Source of the DNA: CBDUBS01 sp965365445
Lineage (GTDB): Bacteria > Bacteroidota > Rhodothermia > Rhodothermales > DASSAV01
Direction: 5' to 3'
NCBI GenBank assembly: GCA_965365445.1
Contig: CBDUBS010000057.1
Span: 1-20,189, forward strand
Length of the DNA stretch: 20,189 nt
Position 1 is the stretch's first letter. Each line of letters begins with the position of its first letter. Of the stretch, positions 1 to 7,212 are shown piece after piece. The translations under genes were made by a program, and so were the position numbers. Under the pieces are notes generated by a model that saw only the letters and a program-made list of their open reading frames with translations, had not been told where the DNA came from and did not search any database.

Positions 1-957
1 GGAGCCGATCCGTTGGGCGGATCGAGCCTGCCTTACTGGGATCCGCTGGCCGCCCGGTACGGTTTGACCATCGAGGTGGTCAACCACCGCATCGACCCGA
101 CGTTTGCGTTCATGCGGGTCGATCACGACGGCAAGATCCGCATGGATTGTTCGTCGCCGTATGCGATGGCGGGCCTCATCGAGTTAAAGGATCGGTATGA
201 TATTGCGTTCGGAAACGACCCCGATGCGGACCGGCACGGCATCGTCACGCCGAGCGCGGGCCTGATGAACCCGAACCACTACCTCGCCGTGGCGATCGAG
301 TACCTGTTCCGGAACCGGCCCGAATGGCGCCCCGATGCCGCCATTGGAAAGACGCTCGTTTCCAGTTCCATGATCGACCGGGTCGCCGCCCACCTGGGCC
401 GCCGGCTCGCAGAGGTCCCGGTCGGCTTCAAGTGGTTCGTGGACGGGCTCGTGGACGGTTCATATGGCTTCGGCGGTGAAGAAAGCGCGGGCGCCTCCTT
501 CCTTCGCCGTAACGGCACGGTCTGGACGACCGACAAGGACGGTCTGCTGCTCGATCTGCTCGCCGTGGAGATAACCGCCCGCACCGGGCGCGATCCCGGC
601 GAACACTACCGCCGGTTGGAAGACCAATTCGGCAGTCCGGTGTATGCCCGCATCGATGCGCCCGCCAACCGGGAGCAGAAGGCCGTGCTGGCGGCGCTCT
701 CGCCGGATATGGTCGAGGCCCGTGAACTGGCGGGAGAGCCGATACGCGCTCGCCTGACCCATGCCCCCGCCAACGACGCGCCCATCGGCGGCCTGAAGGT
801 GGTCACCGAAAACGGCTGGTTTGCCGCGCGGCCATCCGGTACGGAGGATGTGTACAAAATCTACGCGGAGAGCTTCAGGGGGCCGGATCACCTTGCCCGC
901 ATTCAGGAAGAGGCCCGGAGCCTGGTGAGCGACGTGTTCGCCTCCGCCGGCGTCTGA
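1..957 (+). CDS. pgm: Phosphoglucomutase (alpha-D-glucose-1,6-bisphosphate dependent), 5'-truncated by window edge
   Basis: Interconverts glucose 1-phosphate and glucose 6-phosphate in the cytoplasm, linking central metabolism with sugar-nucleotide and storage-glycan synthesis. The reading frame is already open at base 1, and its first residues (GADPLGG) match the interior of bacterial Pgm, so the TTG at 13 is not a start. Visible motifs are the metal-binding loop DPDADR (217-234), the sugar-binding loop GEESAG (475-492) and the C-terminal phosphate-binding loop RPSGTE (829-846). The segment DHDGKIRMDCSSPYAMAGL is typical of the E. coli Pgm type rather than of phosphomannomutase/ManB. About 318 residues are present. 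The family is about 545 long, so roughly the first 225, including the catalytic phosphoserine, lie upstream. The stop is TGA at 955-957, 6 bases from the convergent lyase gene. Family assignment is secure; specificity rests on overall resemblance. Confidence 0.93.
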   Translation, partial: GADPLGGSSLPYWDPLAARYGLTIEVVNHRIDPTFAFMRVDHDGKIRMDCSSPYAMAGLIELKDRYDIAFGNDPDADRHGIVTPSAGLMNPNHYLAVAIEYLFRNRPEWRPDAAIGKTLVSSSMIDRVAAHLGRRLAEVPVGFKWFVDGLVDGSYGFGGEESAGASFLRRNGTVWTTDKDGLLLDLLAVEITARTGRDPGEHYRRLEDQFGSPVYARIDAPANREQKAVLAALSPDMVEARELAGEPIRARLTHAPANDAPIGGLKVVTENGWFAARPSGTEDVYKIYAESFRGPDHLARIQEEARSLVSDVFASAGV

Positions 958-963
958 ACCGGA

Positions 964-3357
964 TCAGGGGCCGTCGCCCAGAACCCACGACCGGTCGCCC
1001 CGCTGCGCCCGGGCAAATCCGTCGAACGACCATCCGTCGATTCGGGCCGCCGACGCGCCCGGCTTCCGGAGAGCAATCCGGATCGGGGCGCCGTCGGGGG
1101 CCGTCAGTTCCAGCTGCAAGGCTGAATCCGTCTCCTTCCAGACGAGATCTCCGGCCGGCGCCTCCCGGTCCCGGTACGGCCGCACCACGGTCAGGGCAAA
1201 CACCCCTCGTTTGGCCTCAGGGGTGCTCGCCTCCAGATGCCATTGCTCCGGAAACGGCTCCAGGCCCCGCCGCTTCATGTATTCGGCGTCCGGAGCGGGG
1301 TCATATCCCGTCGTTTGCGTTAAATTCAGAGCGCCTGCCGCCACGAAGTGGATTAACACCCCCGCGCTATCCCGCTGCACCCGCACTGTGTTTCCCTCGG
1401 GAAGCACCTCGAAGGGCGTTTCCGCGTGCAACATCCACTGAAACCGGCTCGCCGTGTCGGCCTTCACTTCATCGGCCAGCACGATTACGTCGGGCTTTAC
1501 GAATACGATATGCCGGACGAACGTGTGCAAGGCCCCCTCGTAAGCCGCCGCCGCTTCGCCTGCCACGTAGTCCGCTCCCTCCTGCAGATCGGCCGCCACA
1601 ATCCTTCCATGCGGCTCGCTCGAAGCCGGCCGCTGCCCTTTGCCATTCACGAGCAGCGCGTTTTGCGCCCGGGTATTCCATACCCACCCCGTATGAAACG
1701 GGCTGGTCCAGAAATCCCGGTAGACGTTGTTTACCAGCAGCGCTTCGCCATACGCATTCACGGTAAACGAATTGTGCGGGTCGTGCCCGTGGCTCTGCCG
1801 CCCGAACGGACTCGACTTGAAACGCACCTGTACGTTCTCTCCGGCATCCAGGAGCGAGCTGTTCAGAAAGGCCAGCCCCGTTCCATAAAACACCTTCGAC
1901 TGCGCGACGCCCAGCGGCGCCTTCGGCTCGATATGGGGCAGCCTGCTCCAGAAGAATGCCTGTACGAGGTCATCCGGTTCGTTCCGTATGCCTGAGGCGT
2001 CCGCCCACCACGCCCAGTACGGATTGCCGACCTTGCGGGCATAGTATCGAATGAACGACCAGGAGGTCCGGGCCGGACCGAATGATAAATCCCCAAACCC
2101 CATATTGGGGGTGCCGGGCGGCGCGGTATACAGAAAGGCGTCGCCGGCATGGCTGAAGAAGGGTTTCCGTATGCCCCGGATGCCCAGTGTGGCTTCGGCC
2201 ATCTCCAGCCAGAACGTGACGCCCGAGGTATACCCGGCCTGGTACGTCGGCCCTTCATGCCACCCCCCATCCGCATCGGACCATACGGGATACGCCGCGT
2301 AGAACTTGTTGACGGCAAAATCCAGCCAGGTCGCCGCTTCCGGTATCGTGTCGATGAACACGATGGCCGCGCCCCCCAGCATGAACCACGAGCGGTTGCC
2401 GTGGCTGTCGTAGGGCTGGTTCAGGCGCCCGACGCCCTCCTTGTGCTGGTATCCTCGCCAGGCTTCCATGCCCCGACGCTGCATTACTTCCCGGACCGTT
2501 TCCCGGTCGCTCGGGGTCAGCGCGTCATACGCCCACGTATAGGCTACCGGCAAGTATTGCAGGATGGGCATCCCGGCTTCATCATTGAGCGTCCAGTTGC
2601 TTGGCCCGGCCGGGTCCCACGAGGCCACGTGCAGGATCCAGCGCCGGGCCGCTTCTCCATACGCCGCCTCCCCCGTGAGCAAATAGGCAAACGCAATCAA
2701 CTCGGCCTCCTTGACGGCGCGCGTCGTTTGCATCGCATTGGGCCACCAGAACTCCCGGTTCTCCGCTACGGTCAGGCTTGCCATGACCGTGGGCTCCGGG
2801 GTCGGCCCCCGGCGGATTACCGAATCGGCGGCCGCACGTATGCGCCCGGCCAGGGAGCGCCCCGCCCCCCGGGCGTACCGGCGCAGCGCCTCGACCCCTT
2901 CCGGCCGCACGAACAGCCGGGGATGCCCCTCGGGGATGCGCTGCCGCAGCGCTTCCGGCGAAGGCATCGGAAAGGCAACGGCCCCTTCGCCCACCTGAAA
3001 ACGGCGGGCCCGGCTCCAGGAGGATAGCCGGCCGCCCTTTCCCTCGATCCGGTACCGCCAGAACCACGTTCCTTCCGGGAGCGGCGTATCGTGCGTATAC
3101 ACCGGCCACGGATGCCCTTCAACCGAAACGACAGGCGCGGTGAACTGCGTGTCGGGCGCTATCTGCACGGCATAGGCCGCCGCTCCCGGCTCGTGCACCC
3201 ACGTCAACGAGGGCGGGTTCAGCGAAACTTCGCTTCCTTCCGCCGGACGATACCCCCACTCTCTGGCTTCAGGGTCGCGATCGGGCGAAAGATCCTGCCC
3301 GCTCGCCGGGAGGACCGTCGCAGCCACAATCACCAGCAAAACCCGGAGCCGTTTCAT
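964..3357 (-). CDS. Secreted DUF4962 / heparinase II-III-like polysaccharide lyase
   Basis: 797-residue secreted protein, probably cleaving a uronic-acid-containing polysaccharide by beta-elimination in the periplasm or at the surface. Residues 1-20 are a signal peptide ending PASG before QD. Residues about 45-122 form the FnIII-like DUF4962 segment (NPPSLTWVHEPGA, then WFWRYR). An alpha-barrel lyase domain follows to about 470, then a beta-sandwich heparinase II/III domain containing SHGHDPHNSF (522-531). Candidate catalytic residues by family analogy are His319 and Asn321 (YDSHGNRSW), Tyr372 or Tyr376 (EGPTYQAGY), and His523 or His525. The gene lies 25 bases downstream of the DUF1080 gene on the same strand, so the two are probably cotranscribed. 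The substrate cannot be read from sequence: alginate lyases of the PL39/PL17 type and glycosaminoglycan lyases share this fold. The lyase superfamily call is firm; lyase activity is inferred. Confidence 0.82.
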   Translation of the reverse strand: MKRLRVLLVIVAATVLPASGQDLSPDRDPEAREWGYRPAEGSEVSLNPPSLTWVHEPGAAAYAVQIAPDTQFTAPVVSVEGHPWPVYTHDTPLPEGTWFWRYRIEGKGGRLSSWSRARRFQVGEGAVAFPMPSPEALRQRIPEGHPRLFVRPEGVEALRRYARGAGRSLAGRIRAAADSVIRRGPTPEPTVMASLTVAENREFWWPNAMQTTRAVKEAELIAFAYLLTGEAAYGEAARRWILHVASWDPAGPSNWTLNDEAGMPILQYLPVAYTWAYDALTPSDRETVREVMQRRGMEAWRGYQHKEGVGRLNQPYDSHGNRSWFMLGGAAIVFIDTIPEAATWLDFAVNKFYAAYPVWSDADGGWHEGPTYQAGYTSGVTFWLEMAEATLGIRGIRKPFFSHAGDAFLYTAPPGTPNMGFGDLSFGPARTSWSFIRYYARKVGNPYWAWWADASGIRNEPDDLVQAFFWSRLPHIEPKAPLGVAQSKVFYGTGLAFLNSSLLDAGENVQVRFKSSPFGRQSHGHDPHNSFTVNAYGEALLVNNVYRDFWTSPFHTGWVWNTRAQNALLVNGKGQRPASSEPHGRIVAADLQEGADYVAGEAAAAYEGALHTFVRHIVFVKPDVIVLADEVKADTASRFQWMLHAETPFEVLPEGNTVRVQRDSAGVLIHFVAAGALNLTQTTGYDPAPDAEYMKRRGLEPFPEQWHLEASTPEAKRGVFALTVVRPYRDREAPAGDLVWKETDSALQLELTAPDGAPIRIALRKPGASAARIDGWSFDGFARAQRGDRSWVLGDGP

Positions 3358-3382
3358 CTCATGCCCGCTCGTTTGGGTCCGG

Positions 3383-4069
3383 TTATTTCAACTCCCTGAT
3401 CCGGATGTTCCGGAAATAGATCGGCGCGCCGGCGTGCTTGCCCTGCAACCCGATGTGGCCGTGCGTCGGCAACTCGGCCTTGGGCTTATTCAGCCACGCC
3501 GGAATGGCCGATCCGTCCGGGTTGGTTTTGGCCGAGGTCCACCGGCTCATGTCGAACGTGTTGACCAGTTCGCCGTTGAGCAGCACCCATATCATCGGGC
3601 CTTTCGTCGCGACGGTCATACGGTTCCACTCGCCGGGCCGTTTAACGGTCCGCTTGCCGGCCGCCTGATGCCCGAAGATCGCGCCGGCCTGCCAGGTAGG
3701 ATCGGCCTTGCTCCACTTTTCGCTGTAGTCGTCCGCGATCTGTATCTCGACGGAGTTCGGAATCCACCTGTCGAGGTCGTTGGTGTGAACGATCACCCCG
3801 CTGTTCGTCCCCTCCGCGTTTTTGAATTCCAGATCGAGAATGTAGTCGTCGTATGGCCTCTCCGACCAGACGGCCTTGTCTTCGCTCGCCGTAATGACGC
3901 CGTCCTCGACCGTCCAGACCCCCTCCGGCGCTATGGCGTCCGAAAGATCCGGTTTGAAAAGCGCCTTCCACTCGGGCCCGGAGGTGTCGGGGTGCCCGTC
4001 CGGGGGCAACGGCTGCGCCGCCGCCGGAACGGCAAACAACAGGATGAATACAAGAAACGATGGTTTCAT
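3383..4069 (-). CDS. Secreted DUF1080 protein (3-keto-disaccharide hydrolase family)
   Basis: Predicted 228-residue exported protein of the DUF1080 family, a concanavalin-like beta-sandwich. Some members have been linked to cleavage of 3-keto-glycosides. Residues 1-18 are a signal peptide ending AAAQ. The mature part carries family hallmarks: WKALF near the start, GVWTVEDGVITAS, NSGVIVH, VEIQIADD, GEWNRM, then GHIGLQGK and a closing FRNIRIRELK. I chose the ATG at 4069 because it starts a signal peptide and has a GAGG ribosome-binding sequence a few bases upstream. The open frame extends to 4393 but that part reads across the divergent promoter and the start of the reductase gene, and it looks non-coding. 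The gene is first of a two-gene unit with the lyase gene. Together with the divergent Tat reductase it suggests oxidised-sugar processing, but that pathway link is inference. Confidence 0.88.
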   Translation of the reverse strand: MKPSFLVFILLFAVPAAAQPLPPDGHPDTSGPEWKALFKPDLSDAIAPEGVWTVEDGVITASEDKAVWSERPYDDYILDLEFKNAEGTNSGVIVHTNDLDRWIPNSVEIQIADDYSEKWSKADPTWQAGAIFGHQAAGKRTVKRPGEWNRMTVATKGPMIWVLLNGELVNTFDMSRWTSAKTNPDGSAIPAWLNKPKAELPTHGHIGLQGKHAGAPIYFRNIRIRELK

Positions 4070-4203
4070 GGCCGCCTCGGTGATGACAGGGAAAGCCGGC
4101 AACATCACAGGATGACCGGCTGAATTAACAATATACGGTAAAAACGAAACGGTATGCTCCCGGAGGGCCGTCGGCGGCCGGTGGACGAAGGTGGTTCTAT
4201 AGC

Positions 4204-4233
4204 TTTTCATGACGGCATTACCGATACTATAAT
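4204..4233 (+). promoter_or_regulatory. Candidate promoter for the Tat reductase gene, in a divergent intergenic region
   Basis: A perfect TATAAT lies at 4228-4233, 38 bases before the chosen start at 4272. A weak -35-like TTTTCA sits at 4204-4209 with an 18-base spacer. The 202-base gap between the divergent DUF1080 and reductase genes (4070-4271) is visibly AT-richer than its surroundings. It also holds ACGGTA twice as a direct repeat (4135-4140 and 4149-4154), a possible regulator site, and a TATATT on the minus strand (4130-4135) that could serve the DUF1080 gene. Rhodothermia promoter consensus is not well known to me, so these are candidates only. Confidence 0.35.
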
Positions 4234-4261
4234 CCTGTATGGTAACCCGAACCAATATTAC

Positions 4262-4268
4262 GGGAGGG
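4262..4268 (+). promoter_or_regulatory. Strong ribosome-binding site that fixes the reductase start
   Basis: GGGAGGG ends three bases before the ATG at 4272. An in-frame ATG at 4239 lacks such a site and would overlap the predicted transcription start, so 4272 is the better start. Confidence 0.65.
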
Positions 4269-4271
4269 ACT

Positions 4272-5330
4272 ATGGGAAACCAGGATAACCGCATGGATCG
4301 TCGCCGTTTCCTCGGGACCGGCCTCGCCGCCTCGGTCGGTATGGCCGCCGGAACGGTCTCCACCGCGGGAGCAGCGGCTGCGCCGGTCGGCACGGCCAGG
4401 CAGCCCTACAACGAGCGCACCTTCGGGGCCATGCCGACGCGGGCGCTCGGCAAAACGGGCCATAAGGTGGGTATCCTCAGTCTCGGCGGGCAGGCCGCCA
4501 TCGAGATCAAAGGCAACGAGGCGCTCGCCGAGCAAATCATCAACCGGGCGATCGACCTCGGCATCAACTACATCGATACGGCCTATGGTTACGGCGGCGG
4601 TGAAAGCGAGAAAAACATCGGCCGGGTCATGAAAACGCGGCGCAACGAGGTGTTCCTCGCCTGCAAGACGCCCGACCGAACCTACGACGGCTCCATGAAG
4701 GTGCTCGAAGAGGAGCTGACCCGGCTCCAGACCGACCACGTCAATCTGTGGCAGCTCCACAACGTGCAAACCATGGAGCAGCTCGACGCCATTTTCGCCC
4801 CCGACGGCGCCATCAAGGCGATGGAAAAAGCCCGATCCGAGGGGATGGTCGGAAACATCGGCATCACGGGGCATTTCGAACCGCTCGTGCTCAGGGAATC
4901 GCTCAACCGCTATCCGTTCGATTCCATTCTGATGGCGGTCAACGCCGCGGACGTGCACTACCTGAGCTTCAAGAATTACCTGCTTCCCGAAGCGCTCAAG
5001 AAGGGCTTGGCTATCGTCGGCATGAAGGTGGCTACCCGGGGGCGTATGCTCTCCACGTGGACGCCGCCCCCGCTCGAAGAACAACCCGAACGCCTCCGCA
5101 CGCCGAAACCCGGAGCGATCACCATCCGGGAGGCGCTCACCTACAACATGAGCCTTCCGGTGAGCACCACCATCATCGGCGTCGATAGTGTGGCCCAGAT
5201 CGAGGAAAACGTCGGCCTGGCTTCGTCGTTCTCGCCGCTGAGCGAGGAACAGATGCAGGAGATCGAGTATAAAACGCTGCCGGTAGTCCGCCAGGGCCTG
5301 TATTTCCGCCGGTGGGATCTCGGCGCGTGA
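4272..5330 (+). CDS. Tat-exported aldo/keto reductase
   Basis: 352-residue NAD(P)H-dependent oxidoreductase of the aldo/keto reductase family, predicted to leave the cytoplasm folded with its cofactor through the Tat system. The N-terminus has the twin-arginine motif DRRRFLG (residues 9-15), then a small-residue hydrophobic stretch and an alanine-rich cleavage region. The catalytic tetrad is present: Asp102 and Tyr107 in IDTAYGY, Lys132 in LACKT and His163 in LWQLHN. GESEKNIG is the usual glycine-containing element after the tyrosine. The start follows a strong ribosome-binding site and lies 38 bases past a TATAAT. It is divergent from the DUF1080-lyase pair, and a Tat oxidoreductase beside a keto-sugar family gene fits sugar oxidation or reduction outside the cytoplasm. 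The substrate is unknown. A zinc-ribbon gene follows after 20 bases. Confidence 0.9.
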   Translation: MGNQDNRMDRRRFLGTGLAASVGMAAGTVSTAGAAAAPVGTARQPYNERTFGAMPTRALGKTGHKVGILSLGGQAAIEIKGNEALAEQIINRAIDLGINYIDTAYGYGGGESEKNIGRVMKTRRNEVFLACKTPDRTYDGSMKVLEEELTRLQTDHVNLWQLHNVQTMEQLDAIFAPDGAIKAMEKARSEGMVGNIGITGHFEPLVLRESLNRYPFDSILMAVNAADVHYLSFKNYLLPEALKKGLAIVGMKVATRGRMLSTWTPPPLEEQPERLRTPKPGAITIREALTYNMSLPVSTTIIGVDSVAQIEENVGLASSFSPLSEEQMQEIEYKTLPVVRQGLYFRRWDLGA

Positions 5331-5350
5331 ACCTGAGAAACCGTACGACC

Positions 5351-5575
5351 ATGCCCCTTTACAACTATACCTGCCAGGAGTGCCACACGGCCTTCGAGGT
5401 TAAAAAGACCGTCTCGGAATACGAACGGAACGGCCATGTGGAATGCCCGACGTGCCATTCCGACCGGGTGAAGCGGTCGCTCGCCGGAGTGTATTTTGCT
5501 TCTGCCCGTCCGGCCCCTGTCGAGCCGCAATCCACAGGCCACTCCTGCGGGTGCGGCGGCCATTGCGGCCACTGA
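5351..5575 (+). CDS. FmdB-type zinc-ribbon small protein
   Basis: 74-residue cytoplasmic protein beginning MPLYNYTCQECHTAFE, the typical start of the FmdB/regulatory zinc-ribbon family. Two CxxC pairs (Cys8/Cys11 and Cys32/Cys35) should bind one zinc ion. The linker after the ribbon is low in complexity and proline rich, and the protein ends in a Cys/His-rich tail (HSCGCGGHCGH, residues 64-74) that could bind a second metal. The ATG at 5351 is chosen because the motif starts there; an upstream in-frame ATG at 5312 would overlap the reductase gene and adds nothing family-like. It lies 20 bases after the reductase stop and may be cotranscribed with it. The function of the family is poorly defined. 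The stop is 6 bases from the convergent kinase gene. Confidence 0.87.
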   Translation: MPLYNYTCQECHTAFEVKKTVSEYERNGHVECPTCHSDRVKRSLAGVYFASARPAPVEPQSTGHSCGCGGHCGH

Positions 5576-5581
5576 CCGGCG

Positions 5582-6532
5582 CTATTCGATCCGTTCGATC
5601 CGCACTTCGCGCCCGTAGGCCTCCACCTCCGGGCGCGGCGGCAAATACGGCCCCAGGCGCAACAGAGAAGCCACGGCAAAGCCGGAAGCCAGCCGGGCGC
5701 CGGCTTCCAGAGTCATTCCCTGCGCCTTGGCCGCGATCAGTCCGGCGACCATGGCGTCCCCCGCCCCCACCGTCGTGGCCCGCGCCACATCCGGTGGTAC
5801 GGCCAGCACACTTCCTTCGGCCTCCGTGAACAGCGCTCCCTCCTCCCCGAGCGACACCACCACACATTCCACTCCTTCCTGAACGAGCTTTCGGGCGAAC
5901 CGCGCGATTTCCCGGTGGCTTCCGAATGTTTGTCCCGCCAGCCCCTGTAACTCCCGGAGGTTGGGCTTTACGGCATACGGAAGGGCCGGAAGGGCCTCCT
6001 GCAACGCATGGGATCCCGTATCCACCACGACCCGCTTGCCCATGTCCTTCAGCTTCAGGGTAAGCTCCCGGTAAATTCCCGCCGGAACCCCGATGGGCAG
6101 GCTCCCCGAGAGGGCGAACCACTCGCAGTACTCGCCCAGCGTTTCGAGGCGGTACATCAGTTGGGCCACGTCGCCGGCGGTAACCACGAGGCCGGGCAGG
6201 TTGATGTCCGTCACGCGCCCCTTCCGGTCGTCCACGACCTTCACGTTGGTTCGCGTGCGGCCGGGCGCCCGGATGAAATGGTCCTCGATTCCTTTTTCGG
6301 CAAACAGCTGCTCGAACAGGCCCGCGTTTTCGATGCCGAGAAACCCTGTCGCCGCCACGTCGAAACCAAAATCCACGAGGTATCCGGCTACGTTTACCCC
6401 CTTGCCCCCCGGGTGGATTTGCTCTCGGGTAGCCAGGTTGACCTCTCCGGGCTCGAATCCCGGAACGGTCAGCGTCTGGTCTATCGCCGGATTGAGCGTG
6501 ACCGTCGTGATGTGCTTCAACGAACGTGTCAT
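5582..6532 (-). CDS. fruK: PfkB-family sugar kinase, probably 1-phosphofructokinase
   Basis: 316-residue cytoplasmic ribokinase-fold kinase that likely phosphorylates fructose 1-phosphate to fructose 1,6-bisphosphate using ATP. PfkB signatures are clear: TLNPAIDQTL near the N-terminus, HPGGKGVNVA (40-49), SGSLP (142-146), KPN (189-191) and the C-terminal GAGDA (256-260) whose Asp259 is the catalytic base. TLNPA..D at the start and length near 310 fit the 1-phosphofructokinase/tagatose-6-phosphate kinase subgroup rather than ribokinase. AGGGAG lies just upstream of the ATG at 6532. It is 109 bases downstream of folA on the same strand. No fructose PTS genes are adjacent, so the exact substrate (fructose 1-phosphate, fructose 6-phosphate or tagatose 6-phosphate) is open. 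Confidence 0.83.
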   Translation of the reverse strand: MTRSLKHITTVTLNPAIDQTLTVPGFEPGEVNLATREQIHPGGKGVNVAGYLVDFGFDVAATGFLGIENAGLFEQLFAEKGIEDHFIRAPGRTRTNVKVVDDRKGRVTDINLPGLVVTAGDVAQLMYRLETLGEYCEWFALSGSLPIGVPAGIYRELTLKLKDMGKRVVVDTGSHALQEALPALPYAVKPNLRELQGLAGQTFGSHREIARFARKLVQEGVECVVVSLGEEGALFTEAEGSVLAVPPDVARATTVGAGDAMVAGLIAAKAQGMTLEAGARLASGFAVASLLRLGPYLPPRPEVEAYGREVRIERIE

Positions 6533-6641
6533 GATGCTCCCTGGGTCGTTGGCAGGCTTCGGGCTGAATCCCTCTACGGGAATATAGGCGGATTGGTCCC
6601 GGTGTGTTGGGAAATTGTCCTGCCGCCGGGCTCGGTTGCCG

Positions 6642-7154
6642 TCAGACGCAGCGGCGGGTCAGCGTCACGAACCGGAATCCGTCGTGCCGTTCCTCGTTCG
6701 TCAGGGTAAACACCTCCGGGATGAGGTGTTCATAAGGGGGGAAATACACGTCTCCTTCGTAGTCTCCCTCGATCAGCGTGAGCTCCAGCCGGTCGGCCCG
6801 GGGAAGGAAGGGGGCATACACCGTACTGCCTCCCCCGATGAACAGAACCGGGATGTCGGCCGTGGCCTCCAGCGCCGCCCCGATCGATGGGTAGGCTTCT
6901 ATCTCCGGGTAACCCGGCACGGCTCCTTTCGACGTGAGTACGATGGTGCGCCGGTCCGGTAGCGGCCGGCCGAACTGGTTCACGATGGAGCGGAACGTGC
7001 GCGAGCCCATAAGCAGGGCCTGCCCGGTCGTGAGCCGCTTGAAATGTTTCAGGTCCTCCGGGATGTGCCACGGAAGATCATCCCCGCGCCCGATGAGCCG
7101 GTTTTTTTCGGCTATTGCCGCCACGAGCACGATTTCCGGCCCCTGTCGTTCCAT
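6642..7154 (-). CDS. folA: Dihydrofolate reductase
   Basis: 170-residue cytoplasmic enzyme reducing dihydrofolate to tetrahydrofolate with NADPH, needed for thymidylate, purine and methionine synthesis. Key elements: IVLVAAIAEKNRLIG at the N-terminus, the active-site stretch DDLPWHIPEDLKHFK (25-39) with Asp34 at the catalytic acidic position, MGSRTF (49-54) for NADPH binding and FIGGGS (105-110). Length is normal for a bacterial type I enzyme. GAGG precedes the ATG at 7154 by about 8 bases. The usual partner thyA is not adjacent. A strong intrinsic terminator for the upstream gene ends only about 15 bases before this start, so expression either depends on readthrough or uses a promoter I cannot recognise. 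Confidence 0.95.
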   Translation of the reverse strand: MERQGPEIVLVAAIAEKNRLIGRGDDLPWHIPEDLKHFKRLTTGQALLMGSRTFRSIVNQFGRPLPDRRTIVLTSKGAVPGYPEIEAYPSIGAALEATADIPVLFIGGGSTVYAPFLPRADRLELTLIEGDYEGDVYFPPYEHLIPEVFTLTNEERHDGFRFVTLTRRCV

Positions 7155-7169
7155 AGGAAGCGCCTCGAC

Positions 7170-7195
7170 AAAAAAGGGGCGCCGGGCGCCCCTTT
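7170..7195 (-). terminator. Rho-independent terminator downstream of the MamK-like gene
   Basis: On the minus strand a GC-rich hairpin (stem AAAGGGGCG paired with CGCCCCTTT, five-base loop) runs directly into six Ts (7170-7175). It lies about 18 bases past the TAA of the MamK-like gene and so should end the amidase-actin transcript. The T-run is only 15 bases before the folA ATG, which puts the hairpin in the folA leader too. On the plus strand the following T-run is only three bases. Confidence 0.85.
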
Positions 7196-7212
7196 AACCC
7201 CCTGCGGCGGGG

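Noticed and set aside
951..970. Shared terminator between convergent pgm and lyase genes (and likewise at 5570-5590)
   Set aside because: Both convergent pairs are only 6 bases apart and no hairpin with a T-run could be seen at either junction.
2149..3027. Plus-strand frame of about 290 codons within the lyase gene
   Set aside because: Arg/Pro/Gly-rich product without any motif, fully inside a well-supported minus-strand gene.
4070..4393. Upstream extension of the DUF1080 gene
   Set aside because: It would cover the divergent promoter region and the start of the reductase gene; the signal peptide begins at 4069.
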